Shown: positions 1 through 9,372 of the stretch, in pieces
Layout of the letters: every line of letters begins with the position of its first letter
Position numbering within the stretch: the stretch's first letter is position 1
NCBI GenBank assembly: GCA_011773795.1
Contig: WVWW01000008.1
Span: forward strand, 6,994 to 18,089
DNA length: 11,096 bases
Direction of reading: 5' to 3'
From: Acidobacteriota bacterium
GTDB lineage: Bacteria > Acidobacteriota > Polarisedimenticolia > Polarisedimenticolales > Polarisedimenticolaceae
Translations under genes and position numbers: made by a program
The notes under the pieces: generated by a model
The model's database searches: none
What the model was told of the DNA's origin: nothing
The model's input: the letters and a program-made list of their open reading frames with translations, nothing else

Positions 1-1
1 G

Positions 2-367
2 ATCGCCCTGGGGACGCTCGACGAGGCCGCGTTGGCCGACTTCCACGAACGGTTGCGTGGGTTGCTGCTCGAAGAGAACGCACGCATCGACGGCATCTAC
101 CACTGCCCGCATCACCCCGAAGGCGAGGTGGAGCGCTACCGTCGCGCCTGTGATTGTCGGCGACCGGGCAGCGGTCTCTTCGATCGTGCTCGCGATGAGA
201 TGGGCATCGACCTCGGCCGGTCTTTTTTGCTCGCAGACTCGGAGGCGGCGCTGCGCTCGGCCGTCGCTGCGGGGGTCCAACCGATCCTGGTGCGCGCGGG
301 CACGATCGACGAGGCGGTGAATCTCGCGCTATCGCGGAACACGCCCTCCGAGGCAACGACCCGATGA
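2..367 (+). CDS. gmhB: D-glycero-beta-D-manno-heptose-1,7-bisphosphate 7-phosphatase, 5' truncated
   Basis: This is the C-terminal part of a HAD-superfamily phosphatase; the reading frame is open from the window edge, so the N-terminus with the catalytic DxDGT motif lies outside. The zinc-binding loop typical of GmhB is clear: CPHHPEG followed by CDCRRP gives the Cys-x-His and Cys-x-Cys ligands. By family knowledge it removes the 7-phosphate from heptose-1,7-bisphosphate in the cytoplasm, between the two steps catalysed by the hldA and hldC products encoded directly downstream. Two positions differ from E. coli GmhB as I recall it. The motif III lysine after CDCR is Arg, and motif IV reads LLADSEAAL, keeping the first Asp but lacking the usual Gly before it and the second Asp. 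The C-terminal tail is short. The gene ends in an ATGA overlap with hldA. The heptose context makes histidinol-phosphate phosphatase, a related family, less likely. Confidence 0.88.
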   Translation: MALGTLDEAALADFHERLRGLLLEENARIDGIYHCPHHPEGEVERYRRACDCRRPGSGLFDRARDEMGIDLGRSFLLADSEAALRSAVAAGVQPILVRAGTIDEAVNLALSRNTPSEATTR

Positions 368-1389
368 GCGCGCATCGCGATCGCGCCGACCGGCTGCGCG
401 GTTGGGTCTCGCGATTTGCGGGACTCCCGGTCGCCGTGCTCGGAGACCTCGTCGCGGACGAATTTGTCTTCGGGGACATCCAGCGCGTCTCACGCGAGGC
501 CCCCGTGCTCATCCTCGATGAGAAGCGACGCGTCCTGGCCCCCGGTGGCGCCGCCAACAGCGTCGCCAATCTTCGCGCGCTGGGTGCGCGTCCCCGGCCT
601 GTGGGTATCGTCGGTCGCGACGAGTCGGGCGACGACCTGGTTGCCTGTCTGCGCGATCAGGACGTCAGCACGGCCGGCCTCGTTCGAGACAGCTCGTACG
701 CGACACCGACGAAGAGCCGGATTCTCGCCGGAGGAATCCACACCCGGCGACAGCAGGTCGTCCGGATCGATCGCGGACGCGCCCACGGCCGGCTGGCGGG
801 GGCGCTGGAACGCAAGATCTCGGCCAAGCTTTCCGGATCGCTTCAGGGTAGCCGCGGGCTACTCGTCGCCGACTACGGGTACGGTGCCGCGGCCCCCCGC
901 CCCGGCCTGCTGTCCAAGCTGCGCCGTCTGGTGGCTAGCGGGGCCCCGGTGACGATCGACTCGCGCGCCCGGGTCGTGGATTTTCGCGGGATGACGGTCT
1001 GTTCGCCCAACCAAGAAGAGCTCGAGTCGGCGCTGGGCGGCGACGCGGTGTCCGATCGCAGCCTGGCCGCGGCCGGCAAGGCGCTGTTGCGACGCACCGG
1101 GAACCGCGCCGTCTTGGTGACCCGCGGCGCGAAGGGTATGACGCTGTTCGAGCGACGCAGGAAGCCGCACACCATCCCGGCGTACGGCGCCGAGGAGGTC
1201 GCCGACGTGACCGGTGCCGGGGACACCGTCATCGCCACGCTCACGCTGTCGCTGATCGCCGGGTCGGACATGCGCGACGCCGCGACGCTGGCCAACTATG
1301 CCGCGGGAATCGTGGTCCAGAAGATGGGTACCGCGACCGTTTCTCCGCAAGAGCTCGTGGCCGCGATCGACGCCGATCACGCCGCATGA
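364..1389 (+). CDS. hldA: D-glycero-beta-D-manno-heptose-7-phosphate kinase (separate HldE kinase domain)
   Basis: A 341-residue PfkB/ribokinase-family sugar kinase. It should phosphorylate heptose-7-phosphate at C1 with ATP in the cytoplasm, the step before GmhB. The N-terminal signature PGGAANSVANL is at residues 60-70. The C-terminal signature DVTGAGDTV is at 281-289, with the catalytic base Asp287 and the GAG anion hole. VLGDLVADEFVFGDIQRVSREAPV near residues 25-47 matches the start of HldE-type kinases, where the sugar contact region begins. The protein ends after the kinase domain (VSPQELVAAI), so the adenylyltransferase half of E. coli HldE is not fused. The start ATG overlaps the gmhB stop (ATGA at 364-367) and the stop overlaps the hldC start in the same way. 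No strong Shine-Dalgarno sequence is evident, which fits translational coupling. The symbol rfaE1 is also used. Confidence 0.92.
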   Translation: MSAHRDRADRLRGWVSRFAGLPVAVLGDLVADEFVFGDIQRVSREAPVLILDEKRRVLAPGGAANSVANLRALGARPRPVGIVGRDESGDDLVACLRDQDVSTAGLVRDSSYATPTKSRILAGGIHTRRQQVVRIDRGRAHGRLAGALERKISAKLSGSLQGSRGLLVADYGYGAAAPRPGLLSKLRRLVASGAPVTIDSRARVVDFRGMTVCSPNQEELESALGGDAVSDRSLAAAGKALLRRTGNRAVLVTRGAKGMTLFERRRKPHTIPAYGAEEVADVTGAGDTVIATLTLSLIAGSDMRDAATLANYAAGIVVQKMGTATVSPQELVAAIDADHAA

Positions 1390-1861
1390 GCTGCCCGGCC
1401 AAGATCCTCGACCGCGAGGCACTGCTCGCCGACCTGGAGCCACGACGCAAGGCCGGCCAGACGGTGGCGCTCGCGAACGGGCTGTTCGATCTGTTGCACG
1501 TCGGCCACCTCCGCTACCTCGAAGGCGCCGCGGCCGAGGCCGATCTGCTGGTCGTGGCGATCAACTCCGATCGGTCCGCCCGCGAGCTCAAAGGACCCTC
1601 CCGACCGCTCGTCCCGCAGGACGAACGCGCCGAGCTGGTCGCCGGTTTCGGCTGCGTCGACTACGTCACGGTGTTCGACGAGCTGGACGCCCGCGACGTG
1701 TTGCGCGCGATCCGCCCGGATGTCCACTGCAAGGGCTCCGATTACACGCCCGAAACGGTCCCCGAGGCCGATCTCGCGTCCGAGATGGGCTGGCGCGTCA
1801 CGATCGTCGGGGACGCCAAACGGCACGCGACCTCGTCGTTGATCGAGCGGATCAAGAAGCC

Positions 1862-1865
<4 letters not shown>
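1386..1865 (+). CDS. hldC: D-glycero-beta-D-manno-heptose-1-phosphate adenylyltransferase (separate HldE nucleotidyltransferase domain)
   Basis: A 159-residue cytidylyltransferase-like nucleotidyltransferase that should transfer AMP from ATP to heptose-1-phosphate, giving ADP-heptose for LPS core synthesis. NGLFDLLHVGH at residues 31-41 holds the HxGH nucleotide-binding motif (His38, Gly40, His41). AINSDRSARELKG follows, then KGSDYTPETVPEA, the counterpart of the KGGDY region in HldE. The C-terminus HATSSLIERI corresponds to the STT-type motif near the end of HldE. In most relatives I recall, the residue before FD is Cys (GCFD); here it is Leu. The gene overlaps hldA by ATGA (1386-1389). Its TAA at 1863-1865 overlaps the carB stop on the other strand, so no spacer remains for a terminator. 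The symbol rfaE2 is also used. A different nucleotidyltransferase specificity (for example GDP-heptose) is possible but less likely next to hldA and gmhB. Confidence 0.9.
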
Positions 1866-5077
<3,212 letters not shown>

Positions 5078-5093
5078 GCTTCCCCCGTAGTGC

Positions 5094-5121
5094 AAAAAAA
5101 GAGGGAGCCGATGCTCCCTCT
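5094..5121 (-). terminator. Rho-independent terminator of the alpha operon (after rplQ)
   Basis: Read on the minus strand, a perfect 8-bp stem GAGGGAGC / GCTCCCTC with tetraloop ATCG is followed at once by seven T residues (5100-5094). An A-T pair at 5121/5100 can extend the stem. This is a textbook intrinsic terminator. It lies 30 nt past the rplQ stop and should end the long ribosomal-protein/rpoA transcript. The carB start codon is only 16 nt past the U-tract, so the same hairpin could act as an attenuator in front of carB. Confidence 0.9.
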
Positions 5122-5149
5122 CGGATCGTCAATTCAATTGCGTCACCGC

Positions 5150-5701
5150 TCAGTCCTTGGTGGTCTTCTTCTTGGTCGTCTTCTTCTTTGCGGTCTTCTT
5201 CTTCGCGGTCTTCTTCTTGGCGGTCTTCTTGGTCGCTTTCTCGGCCGGTTTCTTCGTGGTCTTCTTGCTCGTCTTCTTGGTTGCCTTCGCCTTCTTCTTC
5301 TTCTTGGGCGGAGCAGCCTCCGCCGGCTCCACCGCCTCCGAGCCCTCGGAATCCACCAACTCGATCATCGCCATCTCGGCGCTGTCCCCACGGCGTGGCC
5401 CCAGCTTGATGATCCGGGTATACCCACCGGGACGCTGATCGTACCTCGCCGAGAGGGTATCGAACAACTTCGAAACGACCTTGCGATCGTGAATGTGCCT
5501 GGCGACCTGCCGGCGGGCGTGCAGCGTCCCACGCTTAGAAATCGTCACCAGCCGCTCGGCAAACGGCCGCAGCTCCTTCGCTTTGGCCAGCGTGGTCTGG
5601 ATCTTCTCGTTGGCGAACAACTGCGTCGACAGGTTACGCAGCAGCGCCACACGGTGCTCCGTCGTCCGGCCGAGTTTTCGCCCTGCCACTCGGTGATTCA
5701 T
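5150..5701 (-). CDS. rplQ: 50S ribosomal protein L17 with lysine-rich C-terminal tail
   Basis: Large-subunit ribosomal protein of 183 residues. The conserved L17 core spans about residues 1-117 (MNHRVAGRKLGRTTEHRVALL at the start, GGYTRIIKLGPRRGDSAEMAMIEL at the end). L17 binds 23S rRNA near the peptide exit tunnel. E. coli L17 is about 127 residues, so the remaining 66 are an extension. This consists of an acidic/Ala/Pro linker (118-132) and then a tail of almost only Lys, Thr and Ala (133-182), with near-exact pentapeptide repeats TAKKK at 160-174 and TTKKK at 175-179. The tail is encoded by 15-bp tandem repeats. The gene follows rpoA by 30 nt with a GAAGAGG Shine-Dalgarno, is last in the alpha operon, and is followed by an intrinsic terminator. 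The core identification is secure; the role of the tail is unknown. Confidence 0.96.
   Translation of the reverse strand: MNHRVAGRKLGRTTEHRVALLRNLSTQLFANEKIQTTLAKAKELRPFAERLVTISKRGTLHARRQVARHIHDRKVVSKLFDTLSARYDQRPGGYTRIIKLGPRRGDSAEMAMIELVDSEGSEAVEPAEAAPPKKKKKAKATKKTSKKTTKKPAEKATKKTAKKKTAKKKTAKKKTTKKKTTKD
5163..5222 (-). repeat. 15-bp tandem repeats encoding the L17 tail
   Basis: Four consecutive 15-bp units start at 5163, 5178, 5193 and 5208. On the plus strand each begins GTCTTCTTCTT and they differ only in the last four bases. A shorter, 3' incomplete copy follows at 5223. On the coding strand they give Lys/Thr/Ala pentapeptides. The period is a multiple of three, so copy number can change without breaking the frame. 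Confidence 0.85.
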
Positions 5702-5731
5702 CGTTGCCTCTTCGCCCGCTCTTCGGGCCGT

Positions 5732-6717
5732 CTAGCCCATCCGGGCCTTCATCTTCCTCACGTCGACGTCCATGCCCAGGGACAGGCCCATCTCGGCCAG
5801 GATGTCCTTGATCTCGTTCAGCGACTTGCGCCCGAAGTTCTTGGTCTTGAGCATCTCGGCCTCGGTCCGCGTGACCAGCTCGCCGATCGTCTTGATGTCG
5901 GCGTTCTTCAGGCAGTTGTACGAGCGGACCGAGAGCTCCAGCTCGTCGACGGTGCGGCTGAGCTGATCCATCAGCCGTTCGTCCTCGGTCGTCGGGAAAT
6001 CGAGGTCCTCTTCCGGCGCTTCCTCGAAGTTGATGAAGATCGCCATGTGGTCCTTGAGCAGCTTGGCCGCCATGGCGACCGCGTCCTGCGGGGCGACGGC
6101 GCCGTTGGTCCAGACCTCGAGAATCAGCTTGTCGTAGTCCGTGGTCTGGCCCAGACGCGCGTCCTCAACGGTGTAGTTGTGACCTTGCGAACCGGTGAGT
6201 GTACGGAGTCCAGCGGAATGAAGCCGATGCCCAGATCCTCGTCGAAGTTGTGGTTCGCGGCGACGTAGCCGCGACCTTGCTTCAATCGCATCTCCATCGA
6301 GATCTTGCCCTCTTCGGAGAGCGTCGCGATCGGCCGTTCGGGGTCCAGCACCTCGACGTTGGCACCGGCCACGATGTCCCCGGCACGAACAGTCCCGGGA
6401 CCTTCGGCGGTCAGCGTCATCGTTTCGGCGTGGTCGCTGTGCACCCGGAACGGGATTTGTCTGAGGTTCAGGATAATGTCCGTCGTGTCTTCGACCACAC
6501 CGGGAATCGATGTGAACTCGTGCAACACGCCGTCGATCTTGACCGCCGTGATCGCGGCGCCCTCGATCGAGGAGAGCAGGATCCGGCGCAGCGCGTTGCC
6601 GACCGTGATTCCGAAACCACGCTCGAAAGGCTGCGCATAGAAGCGGCCGAAGGTCGACGTCAGGGTCGCCTGATCGACTTCCAGTCGTTTGGGCCGTTGA
6701 AAACCTTTCCAGACCAT
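5732..6717 (-). CDS. rpoA: DNA-directed RNA polymerase alpha subunit, frameshifted as read
   Basis: The gene for the alpha subunit, which dimerises to nucleate RNA polymerase assembly and contacts UP elements and activators. The start ATG (6715-6717) follows a strong GGGAGGAAT Shine-Dalgarno. The N-terminal frame (FERGFGITVGNALRRILLSS, residues 31-50; EFTSIPGVVEDTTDIILNL) is intact to SPVRKV at residue 179, then runs into 18 unrelated residues and a TGA at 6124-6126. The expected continuation NYTVEDARLGQTTDYDKL begins in another frame, displaced by two extra bases at 6179-6180. Without those two bases the gene encodes a normal 327-residue alpha. Its C-terminal domain is intact, with Arg264 and Asn267 (VRSYNCLK) matching the DNA-contacting R265 and N268 of E. 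coli. It lies between rpsD and rplQ as usual. A sequencing or assembly error is the likeliest cause, since loss of alpha would be lethal. Confidence 0.93.
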
Positions 6718-6765
6718 CCGATTCCTCCCGTCGGGGACGTATCCCTTCCGCGGTCGGTTGAACGA

Positions 6766-7392
6766 TTACTTTGAATACAACTCGACGATCAACTGCTCTT
6801 GAATGGGCATCAGGATCTCGTCCCGCTCGGGCAACTGTTTGACCGTCCCCTGGAACTGATCCGCATCGAGCTCGAGCCAGGCCGGGACCCCGCGACCCTT
6901 CGCGGTATCCACACAGACTTTGATCTGCTCGTTCTTGCGGCTTTTTTCACGCAACGCGACCACGCTACCGGGCTTGACCAGCGCGGACGGGATCGTCACC
7001 TTGCGGCTGTCGATCTGGATGTGTCCGTGCGAAACGAGTTGCCGCGCCATCGATCGCGATGACGCGAAACCGAGCCTGTAGACGACATTGTCCAGCCTGC
7101 GCTCGAGGGTTTGCAGCAAGTTCGTGCCGGTGATGCCCTTGGAGCGCGCGGCGCGCGCAAAGTAGCCGCGAAACTGCCGCTCGAGGACGCCGTACATGCG
7201 CTTGACTTTCTGTTTCTCGCGCAGCTGGATCCCGTAGTTCTGGACCTTGGTCCGACGACGGCCGTGCTGCCCCGGCGCGTAGCCGCGCCGCTCGAACGCG
7301 CACTTCTCCTTGAAACAGCGGTCGCCCTTGAGGAAGAGCTTGAGCCCCTCCCGGCGACACAACCGACAAACCGCTCCCGTATTTCTTGCCAC
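6766..7392 (-). CDS. rpsD: 30S ribosomal protein S4, zinc-binding (C+) form
   Basis: Small-subunit protein of 208 residues that binds 16S rRNA early in 30S assembly. The N-terminus carries four cysteines at 9, 12, 26 and 31 (CRLC ... CFKEKC), the zinc-binding form also seen in Thermus S4. Then come GYAPGQHGRR, LREKQK and the S4 RNA-binding domain around residues 98-160 (RRLDNVVYRLGFASSRSMARQLVSHGHI). It ends IQEQLIVELYSK as usual for the family. The start is GTG (7390-7392), supported by a GAGGAGAG Shine-Dalgarno just upstream and by the ARNTG N-terminus. In E. coli S4 represses its own operon by binding a pseudoknot before rpsM; the 17-nt rpmJ-rpsM gap here leaves no obvious room for that structure. 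It follows rpsK by 15 nt and precedes rpoA by 48 nt. Confidence 0.97.
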   Translation of the reverse strand: MARNTGAVCRLCRREGLKLFLKGDRCFKEKCAFERRGYAPGQHGRRRTKVQNYGIQLREKQKVKRMYGVLERQFRGYFARAARSKGITGTNLLQTLERRLDNVVYRLGFASSRSMARQLVSHGHIQIDSRKVTIPSALVKPGSVVALREKSRKNEQIKVCVDTAKGRGVPAWLELDADQFQGTVKQLPERDEILMPIQEQLIVELYSK

Positions 7393-7407
7393 GGTATCTC
7401 TCCTCGC

Positions 7408-7806
7408 CTAGACGCGGCGGCGCTTCGGCGGCCGGCAACCGTTGTGCGGGATCGGCGTCACGTCCTTGATCGACTTGACCTCGATACCCGCGGCCTGCAT
7501 AGCTCGAATCGACGACTCCCGGCCCGAACCGGGCCCCTTGACTCGCACATCCACGGTTCGAACGCCGTGATCCCGCGCTGCGCGGGCAGCATTGGCCGCC
7601 GCGGTCTGGGCCGCAAACGGCGTGCCCTTGCGGGAGCCCTTGAACCCCTGGCCGCCGGCCGAGGCCCAGCTCACCACGTTGCCCTGGGGATCGGCGATCG
7701 TGATGATCGTGTTGTTGAACGTGGCCTTGATGTGCACGACCGCGTGGGGGACGTTCTTCTTTTCACGGCGGCCGCCCTTCTTGCCGCCCTTGGTTGCTTT
7801 AGCCAT
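7408..7806 (-). CDS. rpsK: 30S ribosomal protein S11
   Basis: Small-subunit platform protein of 132 residues, close to the usual 129. Family signatures are clear: HIKATFNNTIITIAD (25-39), GNVVSWASAGGQGFKGSRKGTPFAAQ (42-67) and VKGPGSGRESSIRA (89-102), with the basic C-terminus HNGCRPPKRRRV. It contacts 16S rRNA near the E site and helps shape the mRNA path. The N-terminal 18 residues are a lysine/arginine/glycine-rich extension. The start ATG lies only 2 nt after the rpsM stop, with an AAGAAGG Shine-Dalgarno inside the rpsM 3' end, so translation is probably coupled. Confidence 0.97.
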   Translation of the reverse strand: MAKATKGGKKGGRREKKNVPHAVVHIKATFNNTIITIADPQGNVVSWASAGGQGFKGSRKGTPFAAQTAAANAARAARDHGVRTVDVRVKGPGSGRESSIRAMQAAGIEVKSIKDVTPIPHNGCRPPKRRRV

Positions 7807-7808
7807 CC

Positions 7809-8198
7809 TTAGCCCTTCTTACCGCCGCCGGCGCCCTTCTTGCCGGCGATCGCGCGGCGCGGTCCACGCCGGGTCCGTGCGTTCGTGTGCGTCCGCTGAC
7901 CCCTCGTAGGAAGATTGCGGCGATGCCGCATGCCGCGATAGGCGCCGATCTCGATCAGCCGTTTGATGTCCAGCGACACGGCCTGACGCAGATCGCCCTC
8001 CACACGGCCCTCCTGGTTGATGACGCGCTGGATCCGCAGCGTCTCGTCGTCGGTGAGGTCCTTGATCTTGGTTTCCGCATCGACCTTGGCCTTCGCCAGA
8101 ATCTCCAGTGCACGGGTCTTCCCGATGCCGAAGATATAGGTCAGACCGATCCTCGCCCGTTTGCTTGGCGGCAATTCGATGCCTGCAATGCGTGCCAT
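7809..8198 (-). CDS. rpsM: 30S ribosomal protein S13
   Basis: Small-subunit head protein of 129 residues that contacts the P-site tRNA and forms bridges to the large subunit. MARIAGIELP at the N-terminus, GLTYIFGIG (helix-two-turns-helix, about 18-26) and YRGMRHRRNLPTRGQRTHTNARTRRG (about 88-113) identify it. The last 12 or so residues are Gly and Lys rich (GKKGAGGGKKG), slightly longer than the E. coli tail (118 residues in total). A strong AGGAAGGGAT Shine-Dalgarno precedes the ATG. It is the first gene of the classical alpha operon, but here rpmJ lies 17 nt upstream, so it is probably cotranscribed with the spc genes. Confidence 0.97.
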   Translation of the reverse strand: MARIAGIELPPSKRARIGLTYIFGIGKTRALEILAKAKVDAETKIKDLTDDETLRIQRVINQEGRVEGDLRQAVSLDIKRLIEIGAYRGMRHRRNLPTRGQRTHTNARTRRGPRRAIAGKKGAGGGKKG

Positions 8199-8215
8199 CT
8201 TCTATCCCTTCCTGA

Positions 8216-8329
8216 CTAACCTTGACGTTGCTTGTGCTTGGGGTTCTCGCAGATCACGCGCACGACTCCGCGGCGCTTGACCACCTTGCACTTGTCGCAC
8301 ATTTTCTTGACTGAGCTGCGAACTTTCAT
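8216..8329 (-). CDS. rpmJ: 50S ribosomal protein L36
   Basis: A 37-residue protein read on the minus strand, ATG at 8327-8329 and TAG at 8216-8218. It begins MKVRSSVKKMC and ends ICENPKHKQRQG. The Cys3-His zinc ribbon is complete: Cys11, Cys14, Cys27 and His32, the zinc-binding (C+) form of L36. L36 binds 23S rRNA in the large subunit. A GGGGAT Shine-Dalgarno lies upstream. It sits 23 nt after infA and 17 nt before rpsM, its usual place between the spc and alpha gene sets. Confidence 0.97.
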   Translation of the reverse strand: MKVRSSVKKMCDKCKVVKRRGVVRVICENPKHKQRQG

Positions 8330-8352
8330 GACGTTTCAATCCCCATCGATCC

Positions 8353-8577
8353 TTACTTGTAGCGGTAGACGATGCGGCCGCGCGAGAGGTCGTAGGGCGA
8401 CAGCTCGACGAGCACCTTGTCCCCCGGCAGGATCCGAATGAAGTGCTTGCGCATCTTGCCGGAGATGTGTGCCAGCACGTTGTGGCCTTTCCGATCCACC
8501 AACTCGAGCTGGAACATCGCGTTGGGCAACGGCTTCAGCACGGTGGCCTCGACCTGAATCGCTTCTTCTTTCGCCAT
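8353..8577 (-). CDS. infA: Translation initiation factor IF-1
   Basis: A 74-residue OB-fold (S1-like) protein, close to the usual 72. IF-1 occupies the ribosomal A site during initiation and aids IF-2 and IF-3. The signatures are AMFQLELVDRKGHNVLAHISGKMRKHFIRILPGDKVLVELSPYDLSRGRIVYRYK, shown here in outline: FxLEL(V)D at about 22-28, HISGKMRKHFIRI at 37-49, and the family's typical RGRIVYRYK end. The start ATG is 9 nt past the map stop, with a G-rich Shine-Dalgarno (GGGGCGAG) overlapping the map 3' end. Confidence 0.97.
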   Translation of the reverse strand: MAKEEAIQVEATVLKPLPNAMFQLELVDRKGHNVLAHISGKMRKHFIRILPGDKVLVELSPYDLSRGRIVYRYK

Positions 8578-8586
8578 CGCTCGCCC

Positions 8587-9372
8587 CTACCCTTCGACCG
8601 GCTCGCCGAGAATCTGCGGGCCCTTCTTCGTGATCGCCACGCAGACCTCGAAGTGCGCCGAACGGCTGCCGTCACGCGTCCGCGCCGTCCAACCGTCGTC
8701 GGCCGACAGCATGACGTCGGGCGCTCCGATGTTGACCATCGGCTCGATGGCCAGGACCATGCCCTCGACGAGCCGCTCGCGGCGGCCCGGTGAACCGAAG
8801 TTCGGAACCTGCGGATCCTCGTGGAGGGACGCGCCGATCCCGTGCCCGACGAACTCGCGGACCACCGAGAAACCGTGGGCCTCGACGTGAGTCTGGACGG
8901 CGTGACCGATGTCCGACACCCGGTTGCCCACGCGCGCCGCGTCGATGCCCCGTTGCAGGGACTCCCGCGTCGCCTCGAGCAGCTCTCTCGACTGCTCGTC
9001 GACCTCGCCGACGGCGTAGGTCTCCGCGGAATCACCGTAGTAGCCCTTGTAGAGCACCCCCATGTCGACGGACACGATGTCGCCCGTCCGGAGTTCCCGT
9101 GTCTCGGACGGAACCCCGTGCACGATCTCGTCGTTGACCGATACGCACGCCGTCCCGGGGAAAGGTGCCCCACCGGAGGGGTGCGGGTAACCCTTGAACG
9201 CGGGCTCGCCGCCGGCCTCACGAATGCACTTCTCGACGAAACCGTCGATCTCGCCGGTGCTGACCCCCGGTACGATCCGTGTGCGCAGAGCGGCCAGGGT
9301 GCGGCGCAGGATCATGTTCGCCTGGTGCATGATCTCGATCTCTGCCGGCGATTTGAGGACCAATCGGCTCAC
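8587..9372 (-). CDS. map: Methionine aminopeptidase, type I
   Basis: A 261-residue dinuclear metallopeptidase that removes the initiator Met from nascent proteins whose second residue is small. The five metal ligands can be placed by motif: Asp103 (VDMGVLYKG), Asp114 (YYGDSAETY), His177 (GHGIGASLHEDP), Glu210 (AIEPMV) and Glu242 (HFEVCV). The substrate-contacting His86 lies in DEIVHGVP. There is no N-terminal zinc-finger or SH3-binding extension, so it is the short bacterial form (Ia). The GTG start (9370-9372) overlaps the adk stop as GTGA, which indicates translational coupling. It sits between adk and infA, its usual place in the spc operon of many bacteria. Confidence 0.97.
   Translation of the reverse strand: MSRLVLKSPAEIEIMHQANMILRRTLAALRTRIVPGVSTGEIDGFVEKCIREAGGEPAFKGYPHPSGGAPFPGTACVSVNDEIVHGVPSETRELRTGDIVSVDMGVLYKGYYGDSAETYAVGEVDEQSRELLEATRESLQRGIDAARVGNRVSDIGHAVQTHVEAHGFSVVREFVGHGIGASLHEDPQVPNFGSPGRRERLVEGMVLAIEPMVNIGAPDVMLSADDGWTARTRDGSRSAHFEVCVAITKKGPQILGEPVEG

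Noticed and set aside
5121..5149. TTGACG upstream of the terminator as a -35 box for carB
   Set aside because: The position 17 bp downstream falls in the GC-rich terminator stem and shows no -10 hexamer.
5714..5728. Hairpin GCCCG-AAGAG-CGGGC between rpoA and rplQ as a terminator or regulator
   Set aside because: The stem is only 5 bp and no U-tract follows; it lies just before the rplQ Shine-Dalgarno, and such short GC stems are expected by chance here.
6170..6190. Programmed frameshifting in rpoA
   Set aside because: No slippery heptamer is present at the junction, no downstream pseudoknot is evident, and recoding in rpoA is not known to me; a read or assembly error is simpler. Kept only as an alternative in the finding.
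8199..8352. E. coli-type S4-binding pseudoknot leader before rpsM
   Set aside because: The rpmJ-rpsM gap is only 17 nt and the infA-rpmJ gap 23 nt; any such structure would have to lie inside rpmJ, and I see no match.
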